Shown here piece by piece: positions 24,701 through 33,806 of a stretch of 64,000 bases of DNA. The position numbers were made by a program, and so were the translations under genes. Each line of letters begins with the position of its first letter. The stretch's first letter is position 1. Below the pieces are notes generated by a model. The model was not told where the DNA came from, did not search any database, and saw only the letters and a list, made by a program, of their open reading frames with translations. The stretch is taken from contig NC_068363.1 in the NCBI RefSeq assembly GCF_020536995.1, positions 3,462,349 through 3,526,348 of the forward strand, given 5' to 3'. The stretch comes from Dreissena polymorpha. Lineage: Eukaryota; Mollusca; Bivalvia; Myida; Dreissenidae.

Positions 24701-27700
24701 GAAGAACAGAAAATGGAAATGCATATCATTGTAACTTAGATGTTATTAGGCTAACATTGGATTAAAGTTGTCATTTTGTTTTGCTGTTGCATATTTGTTT
24801 TCAATTTATAGCAATAACAATATCACTTGCTTTTGCATTTTTTTTTTATTTCTAACAATAAAAAATAATTAAATATCACATTCTCGATTCGTTTTTTTAT
24901 TTCCTCTCATATTTTCAATAGGAAAGTATTAAAAAGAGACATACAAGCAAAATATCGCCTGTGTGAATCGATTATAGTACATTCGGATACTTTTTCTCGG
25001 TAACGGCTTTTATCGTTATAAAACAATTGCTTAGTGCACTTGTACTCAACTGTCCAATATGGAAAAAATACAGACTTTTTGGATCCAATACCGGAATATA
25101 TTGGACGGTCACGTGGTACATATGAAGAATGCCGATTGGATGAATTTATTATCCCCACGCTTTTTGAAAAAAAGGTGGGGATATTGTGGTTATCTCCGCC
25201 GTCCGTCCGTCTGTCCGTCCGTCCGTCCGTCCTGGCCACTATCTCCTCCTACACTAAAAGCACTAGAACCTTGAAACTTACACACATGGTAGCTATGAGG
25301 ATATGTGCGACCCTGCACTATTTGGAATTTTGATCTGACCCCTGGGTCAAAAGTTATAGCGGTTGGGGTGGGGCCGCGTCAGAAATTATCACTCATTTTT
25401 TTAGGTTATTTTACATTTACTTCTTTATTTCTACACCGATTCACTTCAAATTGATACTGGACCTCTCTTATGACAATACGGTCAATCTCAACCATGCATG
25501 GCCCCATTCCCAACCCTGGGGCGCCCCGCCCACATAGGCCACACCCACCAAAAATTTCCATTTACTATAATTTTTTCATTTCTACACGGATTCACTTCAA
25601 ATTGATACTGAACTTTTGTTATGACATTAGGGTCAATCTCAACTATGCATGGCCCCAATCCCAACCCTGGGGCGCCCCGCCCACATAGGCCACACCCACC
25701 AAAAAATTGCCTTTACTATAATTTTTTCATTTCTACACGGATTCACTTCAAATTGATACTGAACTTCTCTTATGACATTAGGGTCAATCTCAACTATGCA
25801 TGGCCCCATAACCAACCCTGGGGCCCCACCCACATAGACCACACCCACCCAAAATTGCCTTTACTATAATTTCTTCATTTCTACACCGATTCACTTCAAA
25901 TTGATATTGAACTTCTCTTATGACAATACAGTCAATCTCAACTATGCATGGCCCCATTACCAACCCTGGGGCGCCCCGCCCACATAGACCACACCCACCC
26001 AAAATTGCCTTTTACTATAATTTCTTCATTTCTACACCGATTCACTTCAAATTGATACTGAACCTCTCTTATGACAATACGGTCAATCTCAACTATGCAT
26101 GACCCCATTACCAACCCTGGGGCCCCGCCCACATAGACCACACCCGCCCAAAATTGCCTTTTACTATAATTTCTTCATTTCTACACCGATTCACTTCAAA
26201 TTGATACTGAACTTCTCTTATGACAATACGGTCAATCTCAACTATGGCACAATTACCAACCCTGGGGCGCCCTGCCCACATATGTCACACCCACCCAAAA
26301 TTGCCTTTTACTATAACTTCTTCATTTCTACACCAATTCACTTCTAATTGATGATGAACTTCTCTTATGACAATACGGTCAATCTCAGCTATGCATGGCC
26401 CCATTACCAACCCTGGGGCACACCTAGGTCAAACATTCGGCGTGGGGATACGCGTCGGCCTCTGCCGCGCCATTTCTAGTTGGATATAGAATAATTATAG
26501 GTTATTAGACGTTTCACTGTACAATACGGAGATATATTTGGACGAGCACACAGTTTAAGTCATATTGGACGAGCCGTTAGGCTCTTTTTATTCTATATCC
26601 ATTTCTAACGCTCTTTTGTTTCTTCTTTAAATTATATTACCAAACCAGCTTTCCGTATTTTTATTTTCATTCACCTGATTACGCAATTTATGACGTATCT
26701 CGTGTAACGTCATTTCTCTGACGAAACATACTAGTATAAGCAAGACTTTCTGCATTTTAGGGACACGGATTGTGTGTTTGTAATGCATAATTGTTAACTT
26801 CGATAGGAATAAAACAACTCGCTCCGACAGGATTACGAATTCGTAAATCGTGTTTTGGGTCAGAATGGTTAGCATGGGATACAAACGCTATGAAAGAAAG
26901 TGTGGATTTAAATACATTTCGATAAAGGGATGGAAGAACAGAAAATAGAAGGGCATATCATTGAACTGTGTTGCTATAAGCATTGGATTAAAGCTGTCAT
27001 TGAGGTTTATAAAATAGAGTTTTTGTTTTGCTGTTGCATTTGTTTTTCAATTTCAAATAATAACAATATCACTTGCTGTTGCATTTGTTTTTAATTTCTA
27101 ACATTTATCCAATTTATTTATTTAAGAAATACAATCTAAATATCGCCTGTGTGAATCGAATATTGTACATTCGGATACTTTTACTCGGTAACGGCTTTTA
27201 TCGTTATAAAACAATTGCTTAGTGCACTTGTACTCAACTGTCCAATATGGAAAAAATACAGACTTTGGATCCAATACCGGAATATATTGGACGGTCACGT
27301 GGTTCTTATGAAGAATGCCCATTGGATGAATTTATTGGATATAGAATAATCGTTTAAATTACTTCAGATTAATGAAAATATAATATAGCTAAAACGTCAA
27401 AGAAATACTTTAAATCTTAAATATCATATTAATCAATTATAAATGTTACATTATTGTACGGCGTTCCGAGTTGGATAGTAGTTGCGTTGAGAAAGTAAAA
27501 TTGTTTAAAAAAAAAATATATGATTATAATAACAATTATGTGTTGCATTATTACTGAACTATAATATATAATATATACTGTGGTTTTGTCACAAAATCGC
27601 AAAGACTGTTTAAAACAGATTTTTCTTATGAACATCATTTAAGTATAATAAGTAAAGATTAAGTTTTAAATACACGATTTGTGCGGAATGTTTTCGTTAA

Positions 27701-27915
27701 TTTTTCAATAATACGGAAGTTGTTTATATATGTTATGTTTGTATGTATAAGAGAAACAACGATTAAACTACACTACTAGGGCGGCATTTATTGCAGAATG
27801 AATGCACATTGTTCACGGATATTTCCGACTTTAGAACATTTTTTTCCCTCAGCAACTTTATTTCAATTTGACAATATGTAGCAACTAAAATTTACTTCAA
27901 ATAACTAAAAAATTG

Positions 27916-27973
<58 letters not shown>

Positions 27974-27987
27974 TATCATCATCTGAT

Positions 27988-28022
<35 letters not shown>

Positions 28023-28026
28023 GCAG

Positions 28027-28073
<47 letters not shown>

Positions 28074-28092
28074 CCACCATCATCATCATCAT

Positions 28093-28123
<31 letters not shown>

Positions 28124-29936
28124 TCCTTCTTCTTCATCTTCTTCTCAATTAAGCCCGAAAGCATGGATGAAAAAGGTTGACATATGTAGAGTCAACACTT
28201 GTCCATGTTGATTCGCGCGCAAATACATGTGTGATGTATTTGTTATTATTAATATATATCGATTGACTGCAGCGGAAAACTAATGCCCGACAAATGGATT
28301 TTCAATTCATAATTTATCTACAATACTTATTATGATTACAAATGTCAAACGAGACTTCCGTATTAATATCCAGTATAAGTACAGTATGGTCGCTTTATTA
28401 CAAACTGATTTTTTTTAAATAGTTAAATAGAGAATAATAGGTTAGTGTTGATTATAGATCAGGTTTATCATGCGAGGCTTAGTAAACAAAAAGCACGAGC
28501 CATGGCGAGTGCTTTTTCGTTTTCGTTTTCGTAAACCTGATGTATAACCAACACTAACCTATTATTCTATTTATCCCACTTTTTATTCAGTAAACCTTTT
28601 TATTTAAACAAAATTACTTTAAAGGGGCCTTTTCACAGATTTTGGCATTTTTTAACTTATTCATTAAATGCTTTATATCGATAAATGTAAACATTGGATC
28701 GTAAAAGCTCCAGTAAAAAATCAAGAATAAAATTAAAAAAAGGAAAAGAACATTGCCCGGATCAGGTTTCGAACCTGTGACCCCTGGAGTCCTGCCAAAG
28801 TCCTTAAGTAAAAACGCTTTAGCCTACTGAGCTATTCCGCCAAATACACATACTTTACGTATTTTATACCTTATATAAGCAATCTTCGTAGTTTCACAAA
28901 ATTTAACGATAAAAACAGAACTCTCCAAATTATTCAATCGTTTCGCGTTGCAACGCTTTATAATTTTTAGGTTTTAAAATCGTCAAAATATGCATATAAT
29001 GGCTATATTAGACCATGGTTAATGATCAGTATTACTGTTTCCTCACAAATATCATAACTCAAACGAAAATTTGCGAATCTGAAACAACTTTTTTCAATTT
29101 TGTCATTTTACCAAAGCGTGAAAAGATCCCTTTAACTGAATAATTTCGCATTTTCATTACAGTTTGTCGTACTTTTATAATGACTGTAGTGTAACCAATG
29201 TCAGTTTATTACACCGCGTTCCAAAAATAACTGCTGATCAAATTTATTTTTTTTAATCAGAATATCGTTCTTTGACAAAGAGCGTGCGTTATTAATTACA
29301 ATTTTATTCATATTGAATTGCAAATCTAAAAGTTTTATAACATCAATAATATTTAGTTGTTATATACAAGGAACTACATTTATTTACAACGTAGCTTAAC
29401 AACGCAGCACGTGCCGTTGATTATAAATGACATTTAATCAACGGGGCTTTAATCAACCGAATTCGCTGTAAAAGTGGGATAAAACTATTTCAAGCATATG
29501 TTTCCATGTCAAATGAAGATTTAACACATACACAAAGATATGTAACATAATTTTTTATCTTGAATTATGCAATCAACTTCCTATTACCTATTTATTTTCA
29601 TATGCGCATAATATCATATCGCTGTTAAGATGTGTCAATTTCTAACGATTGTGTGATTTGTTGTGCAGCCCGACACAAAAATTTGGTAGTCCCCAGGCTC
29701 CAGGTTGTGATTTTTTTGGACTCTTGGTTATTGAATGTATATATGTTTCAATTGGTATGTACAAGAAAAACGATTTCAACTATTTTCAGGGCTTTGTAGA
29801 AGTCATGCCAACGGAAAACGTGACTTCCGACAAACAATTATTACAGAAGATGCGGAATAGTTTTAGAAGGGACATGGTGTTGGCATTTCAAAGAACTTGC
29901 TCTCAAACGAAGATCAAGAAAGCGAATAGAGGATGA
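21780..29936 (+). CDS. Small predicted N-myristoylated protein, three exons (141 aa)
   Basis: Exons are 21780-21972, 23988-24073 and 29790-29936. Exon 1 ends AACG|GTGGGT in phase 1. Exon 2 follows CCCTATTTCAG, restores an Asp codon, stays open for 28 codons and ends TCG|GTATAG in phase 0. Exon 3 follows ACTATTTTCAG and ends in TGA. Starting at ATG 21780 gives MGNLSSKHQ, which fits the N-myristoylation pattern (Gly2, Ser at position 6), with G at +4. An in-frame ATG at 21753 would add nine residues and hide the motif. The middle is acidic (NDDNASEIQERAS, KDDEGECIDDEF). Exon 2 encodes EPEERVTDEIMGICGVAQ, and the C-terminus is basic (MRNSFRRDMVLAF, TKIKKANRG). I do not recognise the family. An extra exon in the 5.7-kb second intron cannot be excluded. 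Matching phases and three good acceptors or donors support the model. Confidence 0.6.
22268..22920. repeat. 25-bp minisatellite, about 26 copies
   Basis: The unit contains ACACTGTGAAGACTGTAATT with variable final bases (GCAAC, CTAAC, GTAAC). Variant units alternate in a loose higher-order pattern. It lies in intron 1 of the proposed myristoylated-protein gene. Minus-strand open frames here are repeat translations. Confidence 0.9.
22921..23987. other. Intron 1 remainder, no other gene
   Basis: AT-rich sequence between the 25-bp array and exon 2. A diverged pair of segments (AAACAAAAGACTATG at about 23000 and GAAACAAAAGGCTATTAAAC at about 23087) suggests an old duplication. Confidence 0.35.
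24135..24291. repeat. Long palindrome (head of hairpin element 2a)
   Basis: GTTATTAGACGTTT at the left is the inverse of AAACGTCTAATAAC at the right, apart from minor changes. The central part (CACACAGTTTGAAGTCATAT and its inverse) is essentially perfect. Confidence 0.85.
24135..25151 (+). mobile_element. Hairpin-headed element, copy 2a
   Basis: A palindrome (24135-24291, arms about 75 bp, apex ACGAGCCGTAAGGCGAGT) is followed by TTATTCTATATCC. The body resembles 26497-27345. Its right end is separated from the matching GGATATAGAATAA by the Helitron-like insertion at 25152. ATATATTGGACGG near the right end repeats part of the palindrome arm. A 42-codon frame (24430-24558) is present here but mostly absent from copy 2b. 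Confidence 0.6.
25152..26479 (+). mobile_element. Helitron-like non-autonomous element with 150-bp tandem core
   Basis: It starts TCCCCACGC and ends CATTTCTAG. The left flank ends in A and the right flank begins with T, as expected for Helitrons (5'-TC, 3'-CTRR, insertion between A and T). The 3' end has a hairpin (CGGC CTCT GCCG with outer GCG/CGC) about ten bases before CTAG. The 5' end has an inverted TCCCCAC/GTGGGGA pair. A TCCGTCCGTCC microsatellite (25198-25235) precedes seven 147-151-bp repeats (TTCACTTCAAATTGATACTG landmark at 25440, 25591, 25742, 25890, 26041, 26190 and 26337). This is the pearl/HINE layout of bivalves. No RepHel gene is present. Confidence 0.8.
26480..27350 (+). mobile_element. 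Hairpin-headed element, copy 2b, palindrome half lost
   Basis: It starts at the TTGGATATAGAATAAT junction and shows the left palindrome arm (GGTTATTAGACGTTTCACTG, about 26497) up to GACGAGCCGTTAGG. It then jumps straight to CTCTTTTTATTCTATATCC, so the right arm is missing. The rest matches copy 2a with internal deletions and ends TTGGATATAGAATAAT at about 27336-27351. It lies in tandem with copy 2a. Confidence 0.6.
27351..28430. other. Intronic, microsatellite only
   Basis: AT-rich sequence within the proposed intron 2 of the myristoylated-protein gene. Apart from the CAT microsatellite no feature is recognised. Confidence 0.35.
27916..28124. repeat. CAT/ATG trinucleotide microsatellite
   Basis: About 70 units of TCA/CAT with a few interruptions (TTATCATCATCTGATAATC, CAGCAG, CACCAC). 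It gives His- or Ser-only frames that are not genes. Confidence 0.95.
28431..28569. repeat. Long palindrome (head of hairpin element 3)
   Basis: AGAATAATAGGTTAGTGTTG at the left pairs with CAACACTAACCTATTATTCT at the right. The central arms (AAAGCACGAGCC / GGCGAGTGCTTT) pair well, with diverged stretches between. Confidence 0.8.
28623..29131. mobile_element. TTAA-flanked MITE carrying a tRNA-like sequence
   Basis: TTAA sits at 28619-28622 and 29132-29135. The ends AGGGGCCTTTTCAC and GTGAAAAGATCCCT are inverse apart from one or two bases. TTAA duplication is characteristic of piggyBac-type transposition. The interior has no transposase but contains a tRNA-like segment on the minus strand (28755-28841). 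Confidence 0.7.
28755..28841 (-). tRNA. tRNA-like sequence (long variable arm, probably not functional)
   Basis: On the minus strand an A-box TAGCTCAGTAGG and a B-box GGTTCGAAACC lie at tRNA-like spacing, with a long variable region as in Leu/Ser tRNAs. The T arm folds (CAGG TTCGAAA CCTG). Acceptor-stem pairing between GGCGGAA and TCCGGGC is poor, so a tRNA pseudogene or SINE-type promoter is more likely than a functional tRNA. Confidence 0.45.
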
Positions 29937-29939
29937 AGT

Positions 29940-30155
29940 CAATCAAATTTCAATTCTGGTATATATAATGAAGGCAGATGATTGTGATTTGAAAATGTGA
30001 ATATGCTATTTTGAATAGAACAAAATAATACATGTGCCTATTTATTTTAGTTAGATTTTATGGTATTCCTTAGCCTCCAAAAAGATCCTTAACCCGAACC
30101 ATACTTATTTTGTGTTTATTATTTTGGCTATCTCGAGTCATTACATTTATAATTG
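29940..30155. other. 3' flank of the myristoylated-protein gene
   Basis: No canonical AATAAA is found within about 200 bases after the stop. Nothing else is recognised. Confidence 0.3.
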
Positions 30156-30890
30156 GGCCTTGTTCTGGAAAAAGTGGTTAACGCATCTGCATTTAGTGCT
30201 GTCCCAGACTAGCCATTAATGACTGCAATGTTAATTACAGACGAACTTTCCGTATTTAAGGTAATTTTCGTTGAAGGGAAGCATCTTCTTATTTTAAAGT
30301 GGGTATATACGATTTTGTCAAATATTTATGAATTTATATAAACTGTGTTAAAAAAAACTTATTATATATATATTTCAATATAAATTAAAAGAAAAGTTAA
30401 AAAGAACATGTGTCGAAAATGCGAAATAAGCCAGATATTTAATTCTGAAATTGAAAACGGCTGTACAGCCGAATTCGCCAGCATGTATACCATACATGTA
30501 CGATGTGCATCTAAACTTAATTTTACGGTTTATTTGAATTCCTGCAACGATATCTATTCATACGACACACGAACACTATCTCCGGTCCTAATACAAAGAC
30601 GAATGCTTCGGTTATTGTAGGAAAATATGTACGTCAGTATCGGCTCGGGGCGCTAATTTGTCTTTGCTGCATTTTATGAAATTCGGCTTTAATGTATAAT
30701 TTTTCTTGCCTATTTTGTGTTATTGTAACATATTTTATCAATATATTACAATTAAACACATATAAAAAATCGTATATACCCGCTTTAAATACAGTTTAGG
30801 CAGAAAAGTCGTATCTGATTAGCCTGTGCGGACAAGGGCGATATTGTACGCGCATGCATTAAACCCCGTTTTCCCAGAACTAGACTCAAT
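30156..30890. mobile_element. Double-hairpin palindromic MITE split by a second MITE
   Basis: The left part begins GGGCCTTGTTCTGG. The right part ends CCCAGAACTAGACTC and holds GATTAGCCTGTGCGGAC. The two parts are interrupted by the TTAA-flanked element at 30298-30784. Both are diverged from the copy at 15361. Confidence 0.6.
30298..30784. mobile_element. TTAA-flanked piggyBac-type MITE
   Basis: TTAA flanks both sides (30294-30297 and 30785-30788). Terminal inverted repeats are AGTGGGTATATACGATTTT and AAAATCGTATATACCCGCT, 18 of 19 matching. The 487-bp interior holds a 70-codon frame with no known motif, so it is non-autonomous. Confidence 0.75.
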
Positions 30891-32150
30891 TCATTTGCTC
30901 AATATGCGAACTAGACATGCTTATCCTCCTCCTCCTCCTCTTCCTCCTCATCATCATCAACATCATCATCATCATTAAATGCGAAGCTGTTAGTAACACC
31001 ACCAATGCAAATTGTTATAAAACAAAATCAACTGCAACTAACAGTCGAAATGAAACGTGTTCACTGCCGAATTTGCTAGTGTATAGCCTTTCTATCATAC
31101 GACAAAACTTTCCAGAAGCTCAAGTCTCATTTCTGCACTTTTATATACTAGCATTCCACTATGCGGACCAGTAAAAGGACAGTTGTCTGCATCTTCATGT
31201 AAGCATTAGGTTATCAATGATTAAAGGTGACCAGTCAGCGTTTGACACCGTTACTTTAAACCAAGCAAAATAAAAACACAGTTTGAACAGGTTTTATTTA
31301 TAAAAATACACTAAACAGTTGTATGTGTTATAATTTGTGAAAGTAATCGTGTAGGCAATGATAAGGCTTTCAATTTTTTCCCATGCGTTACAAACCATAG
31401 TGAAGCCTAAACAAATGCAGTTCAGACTGCAGTGCATTGTTATTATAAAAATATTTTGACATAAACTATTTATGATGATGAATATGTTGATGATGATTAT
31501 GCTGCTGCTGATGATGATCAAGATGATGATGAGGAGGAGGTAGATTAAAGCAATGACACAATTAATAAATGAGAGATGAAAAAACAAATGAATCCGTTAA
31601 TGAATATAAATATACAAGATCGTTTGAAATATTTAAATCATTTCTGCGCTAAATTTAAGTAAAACGATGTTGCAGAGCAAACATTACCAGTTGTTTTAAA
31701 TGTATCAGTTGACAAGCGTTTTCTTTCATAACATTTTTTTTCATAAATTTTCTAAAAATTCACTTTCAGTAGATTCTTAACTTATTAAATGCTTCACTTT
31801 CAAAATGTAAAGATAAAAAAAGGAATCAAATTTAAAAAACAACAACTGGTAAACGAAATAATTAAGGGGTTCATACAATAAGACCATTTTAATTCAATCG
31901 GGTATGGTGATGCTTTTTAACCATCCGGATATCAGACCGATAAGCAGATGCCCAGCTATTCGTCCCGTTTGAATGTTTAAACCTATTTCGACCCCTCCGC
32001 GGGCCTCATCAGGTGGTGGCCCACTGAGTCACGTGACACAGTGGACAGATTTCCCCACGATAGGTTTTTTTTTCTTTTTCAGTCTTTCATTTTGAGCTGC
32101 ATTTTTTTCACCATTTAAGCGTTAAATTAATTCTGAAATTTCGGAAGCGC
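30891..32150. other. No gene seen; short CTC/ATC and GAT microsatellites
   Basis: Imperfect trinucleotide runs occur at about 30926-30977 and 31468-31540. The remainder is AT-rich with no supported exon. Confidence 0.4.
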
Positions 32151-32186
32151 ATTTAAAAGTTTAATGATTCATTAAAGTGGACGTTT

Positions 32187-33296
32187 TTACGGGAAGGAAA
32201 CAGGCTGGAAAGAGAATTTACGTTTCTTTGGCGGAGTTGTCTCGCTTTGAAGAGTTGTCTCGCCCTTTGTAGCTGCTCGCTTTGTAGTAAGTCTAACTCG
32301 CTGTTGACTTGTGCAGTTTGTTTCCAATAAAATGATTGCAGGTGAATTTTTCTTATCAACGTCAAATGTAATTCGTTCATATGCGAACTTCTTCTTTTCA
32401 CGATAATCAGAAAAGCTTAGATCCGTTACATCTCGTTTTCTTATGGTTTGAACTGTACTGTAGCCAGAGTTACTGTTATTGCTGTCTGTAGAATCAAATG
32501 ATTCGCAGCTGGAACTTTCAACGATATCTTCAAGAAGATCTTTAGCTTGAGATGCCTCGTCTGAGAAGGTTATCTTTGCTTGACTGGCTGATTGGAACAT
32601 ATCACAAACATTAGCATTAATTTGCGTTGCGGTTTTTGCAAATCTAGCATCATTGACACCATCATCCAATGAGTGAATGTCATTCTTTTTAAGAACTTCA
32701 TCGATCTCATTAATCAATGCGTCAACTGGAATGTCTTTGTACACTATTGGAGTCGCTTTGTTCTCTGTAAGAATCGCATCAACTGTTTTTAGGAATTCAT
32801 CCAGCTCTTTTAGCTGTTTGTGAGCGTACTCTACAAAATTGTCTGCATGTTTTAGTTCGGAATCATTGTTTGGTGCTTCGTGATTGTTTCTCTTGTCGAT
32901 CTCTTTTTCAACAGTGACATTCATGTGCTTCAAATTGTCGCTTTTTATTGCTCTAAGAGCTGTTTTGTTCATCACTTTTTCGCTTTGATTAGGAGCATTT
33001 GTTTCATTTGGTCTGTGATCAGCTTCCATTGTGGTTGTTTTCTCTGGGTTTAACAAACCCCTTGCGACCAACTCAGCACGAACTCCAATTGGCAAATACC
33101 TTTTCTTTTCTGGGAATCTCAGTTTCTGTTGAAAGAAGGTTTCCCACGTTTTCTTGACATGACTCTGTCCGTCGCTTTTAGGCCAAGGAACAGAAAATCC
33201 GTCTCTCTGAACTGGGCCAGCGTTAGAATAGCCGGTGCATCCAAATGGATTAATGGTGATGTTTCCTTTGTAGGGAAACGGAGTGTGTAAAACCAT
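32187..33296 (-). CDS. Intronless 369-aa protein of unknown function
   Basis: A single frame runs from ATG (33296, context ACAAAATGG with A at -3 and G at +4) to TAA at 32187-32189. ATTAAA about 20 bases past the stop could serve for polyadenylation. The N-terminus is rich in Gly, Pro and aromatics (TPFPYKGNITINPFGCTGYS, DGFSVPWP) and is followed by TWETFFQQKLRFPEKKRYLP and RAELVARGLL. These look like a short conserved structural module. A helical, charged middle follows (EYAHKQLKELDEFLKTVDAI, DALINEIDEVLKKND). The tail is acidic-Ser then basic (SSSCESFDSTDSNNSNSGYS, PPKKRKFSF). The last could be a nuclear localisation signal. There is no membrane segment or signal peptide. I do not recognise the family. 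Confidence 0.75.
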   Translation of the reverse strand: MVLHTPFPYKGNITINPFGCTGYSNAGPVQRDGFSVPWPKSDGQSHVKKTWETFFQQKLRFPEKKRYLPIGVRAELVARGLLNPEKTTTMEADHRPNETNAPNQSEKVMNKTALRAIKSDNLKHMNVTVEKEIDKRNNHEAPNNDSELKHADNFVEYAHKQLKELDEFLKTVDAILTENKATPIVYKDIPVDALINEIDEVLKKNDIHSLDDGVNDARFAKTATQINANVCDMFQSASQAKITFSDEASQAKDLLEDIVESSSCESFDSTDSNNSNSGYSTVQTIRKRDVTDLSFSDYREKKKFAYERITFDVDKKNSPAIILLETNCTSQQRVRLTTKRAATKGETTLQSETTPPKKRKFSFQPVSFP

Positions 33297-33612
33297 TTTG
33301 TAAGACAGCTTTAAAATGCGTGTTGCTCGTTCGATAGCTTGTGCTAAAATGACGCTGTTTCTATGTCGCTTTTTGACGTACGTAGTATATTATGTCACTC
33401 AGATTGCGACGTCACGACGCTGTACTATACACGGAATGAGTTCATTATCAAGCAATTACAAAACTGCGAACACGAAAAAGGGATGATTCAAAACACCTCG
33501 TTTACAGTTGGCAGATCTACATGGTTCTTCTTAGCAAGTTTTTGTATACATTTTTTGATAACTTTATGAGCAAAATCGTTTATTACCAGCATGCTCCCGA
33601 AATACTTATAAA

Positions 33613-33664
33613 GATGATGATGATGATAATGAAGAAGAAGAAGAAGAAGAAGATGATGATGGTG

Positions 33665-33733
<69 letters not shown>

Positions 33734-33764
33734 GTGATGATGATGGTGGTGGTGGTGGTGGTGG

Positions 33765-33805
<41 letters not shown>
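33613..33805. repeat. GAT/ATC trinucleotide microsatellite
   Basis: An AGAAGA start, then GATGAT runs broken by GGT units. It lies about 320 bases upstream of the 369-aa gene's start, so it could be close to its promoter. Confidence 0.95.

Positions 33806-33806
<1 letters not shown>

Larger units (their letters stand above)
28431..29484 (+). mobile_element. Hairpin-headed element, copy 3, with MITE inserted
   Basis: A palindrome (28431-28569, apex CACGAGCCATGGCGAGTG) is followed by TTATCCCACTTTTT. The inverse AAAAGTGGGATAAA lies at about 29471-29484. GTTGATTATAAATGAC near the right end repeats GTTGATTATAGATC of the palindrome arm. The TTAA-flanked MITE at 28623-29131 is nested within. The layout is the same as in copies 1 and 2, but the sequence differs. 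Confidence 0.6.

Noticed and set aside
25470-26347. Frames with Pro/His-rich repeats on both strands
   Set aside because: They are the 150-bp core repeats of the Helitron-like element. All strands and frames give similar repeats.
27913-28164. Poly-Ser / poly-His / poly-Met frames
   Set aside because: Translations of the CAT microsatellite.
30408-30620. 70-codon Cys-containing frame
   Set aside because: It lies wholly inside a TTAA-flanked MITE and has no known motif or splice support.
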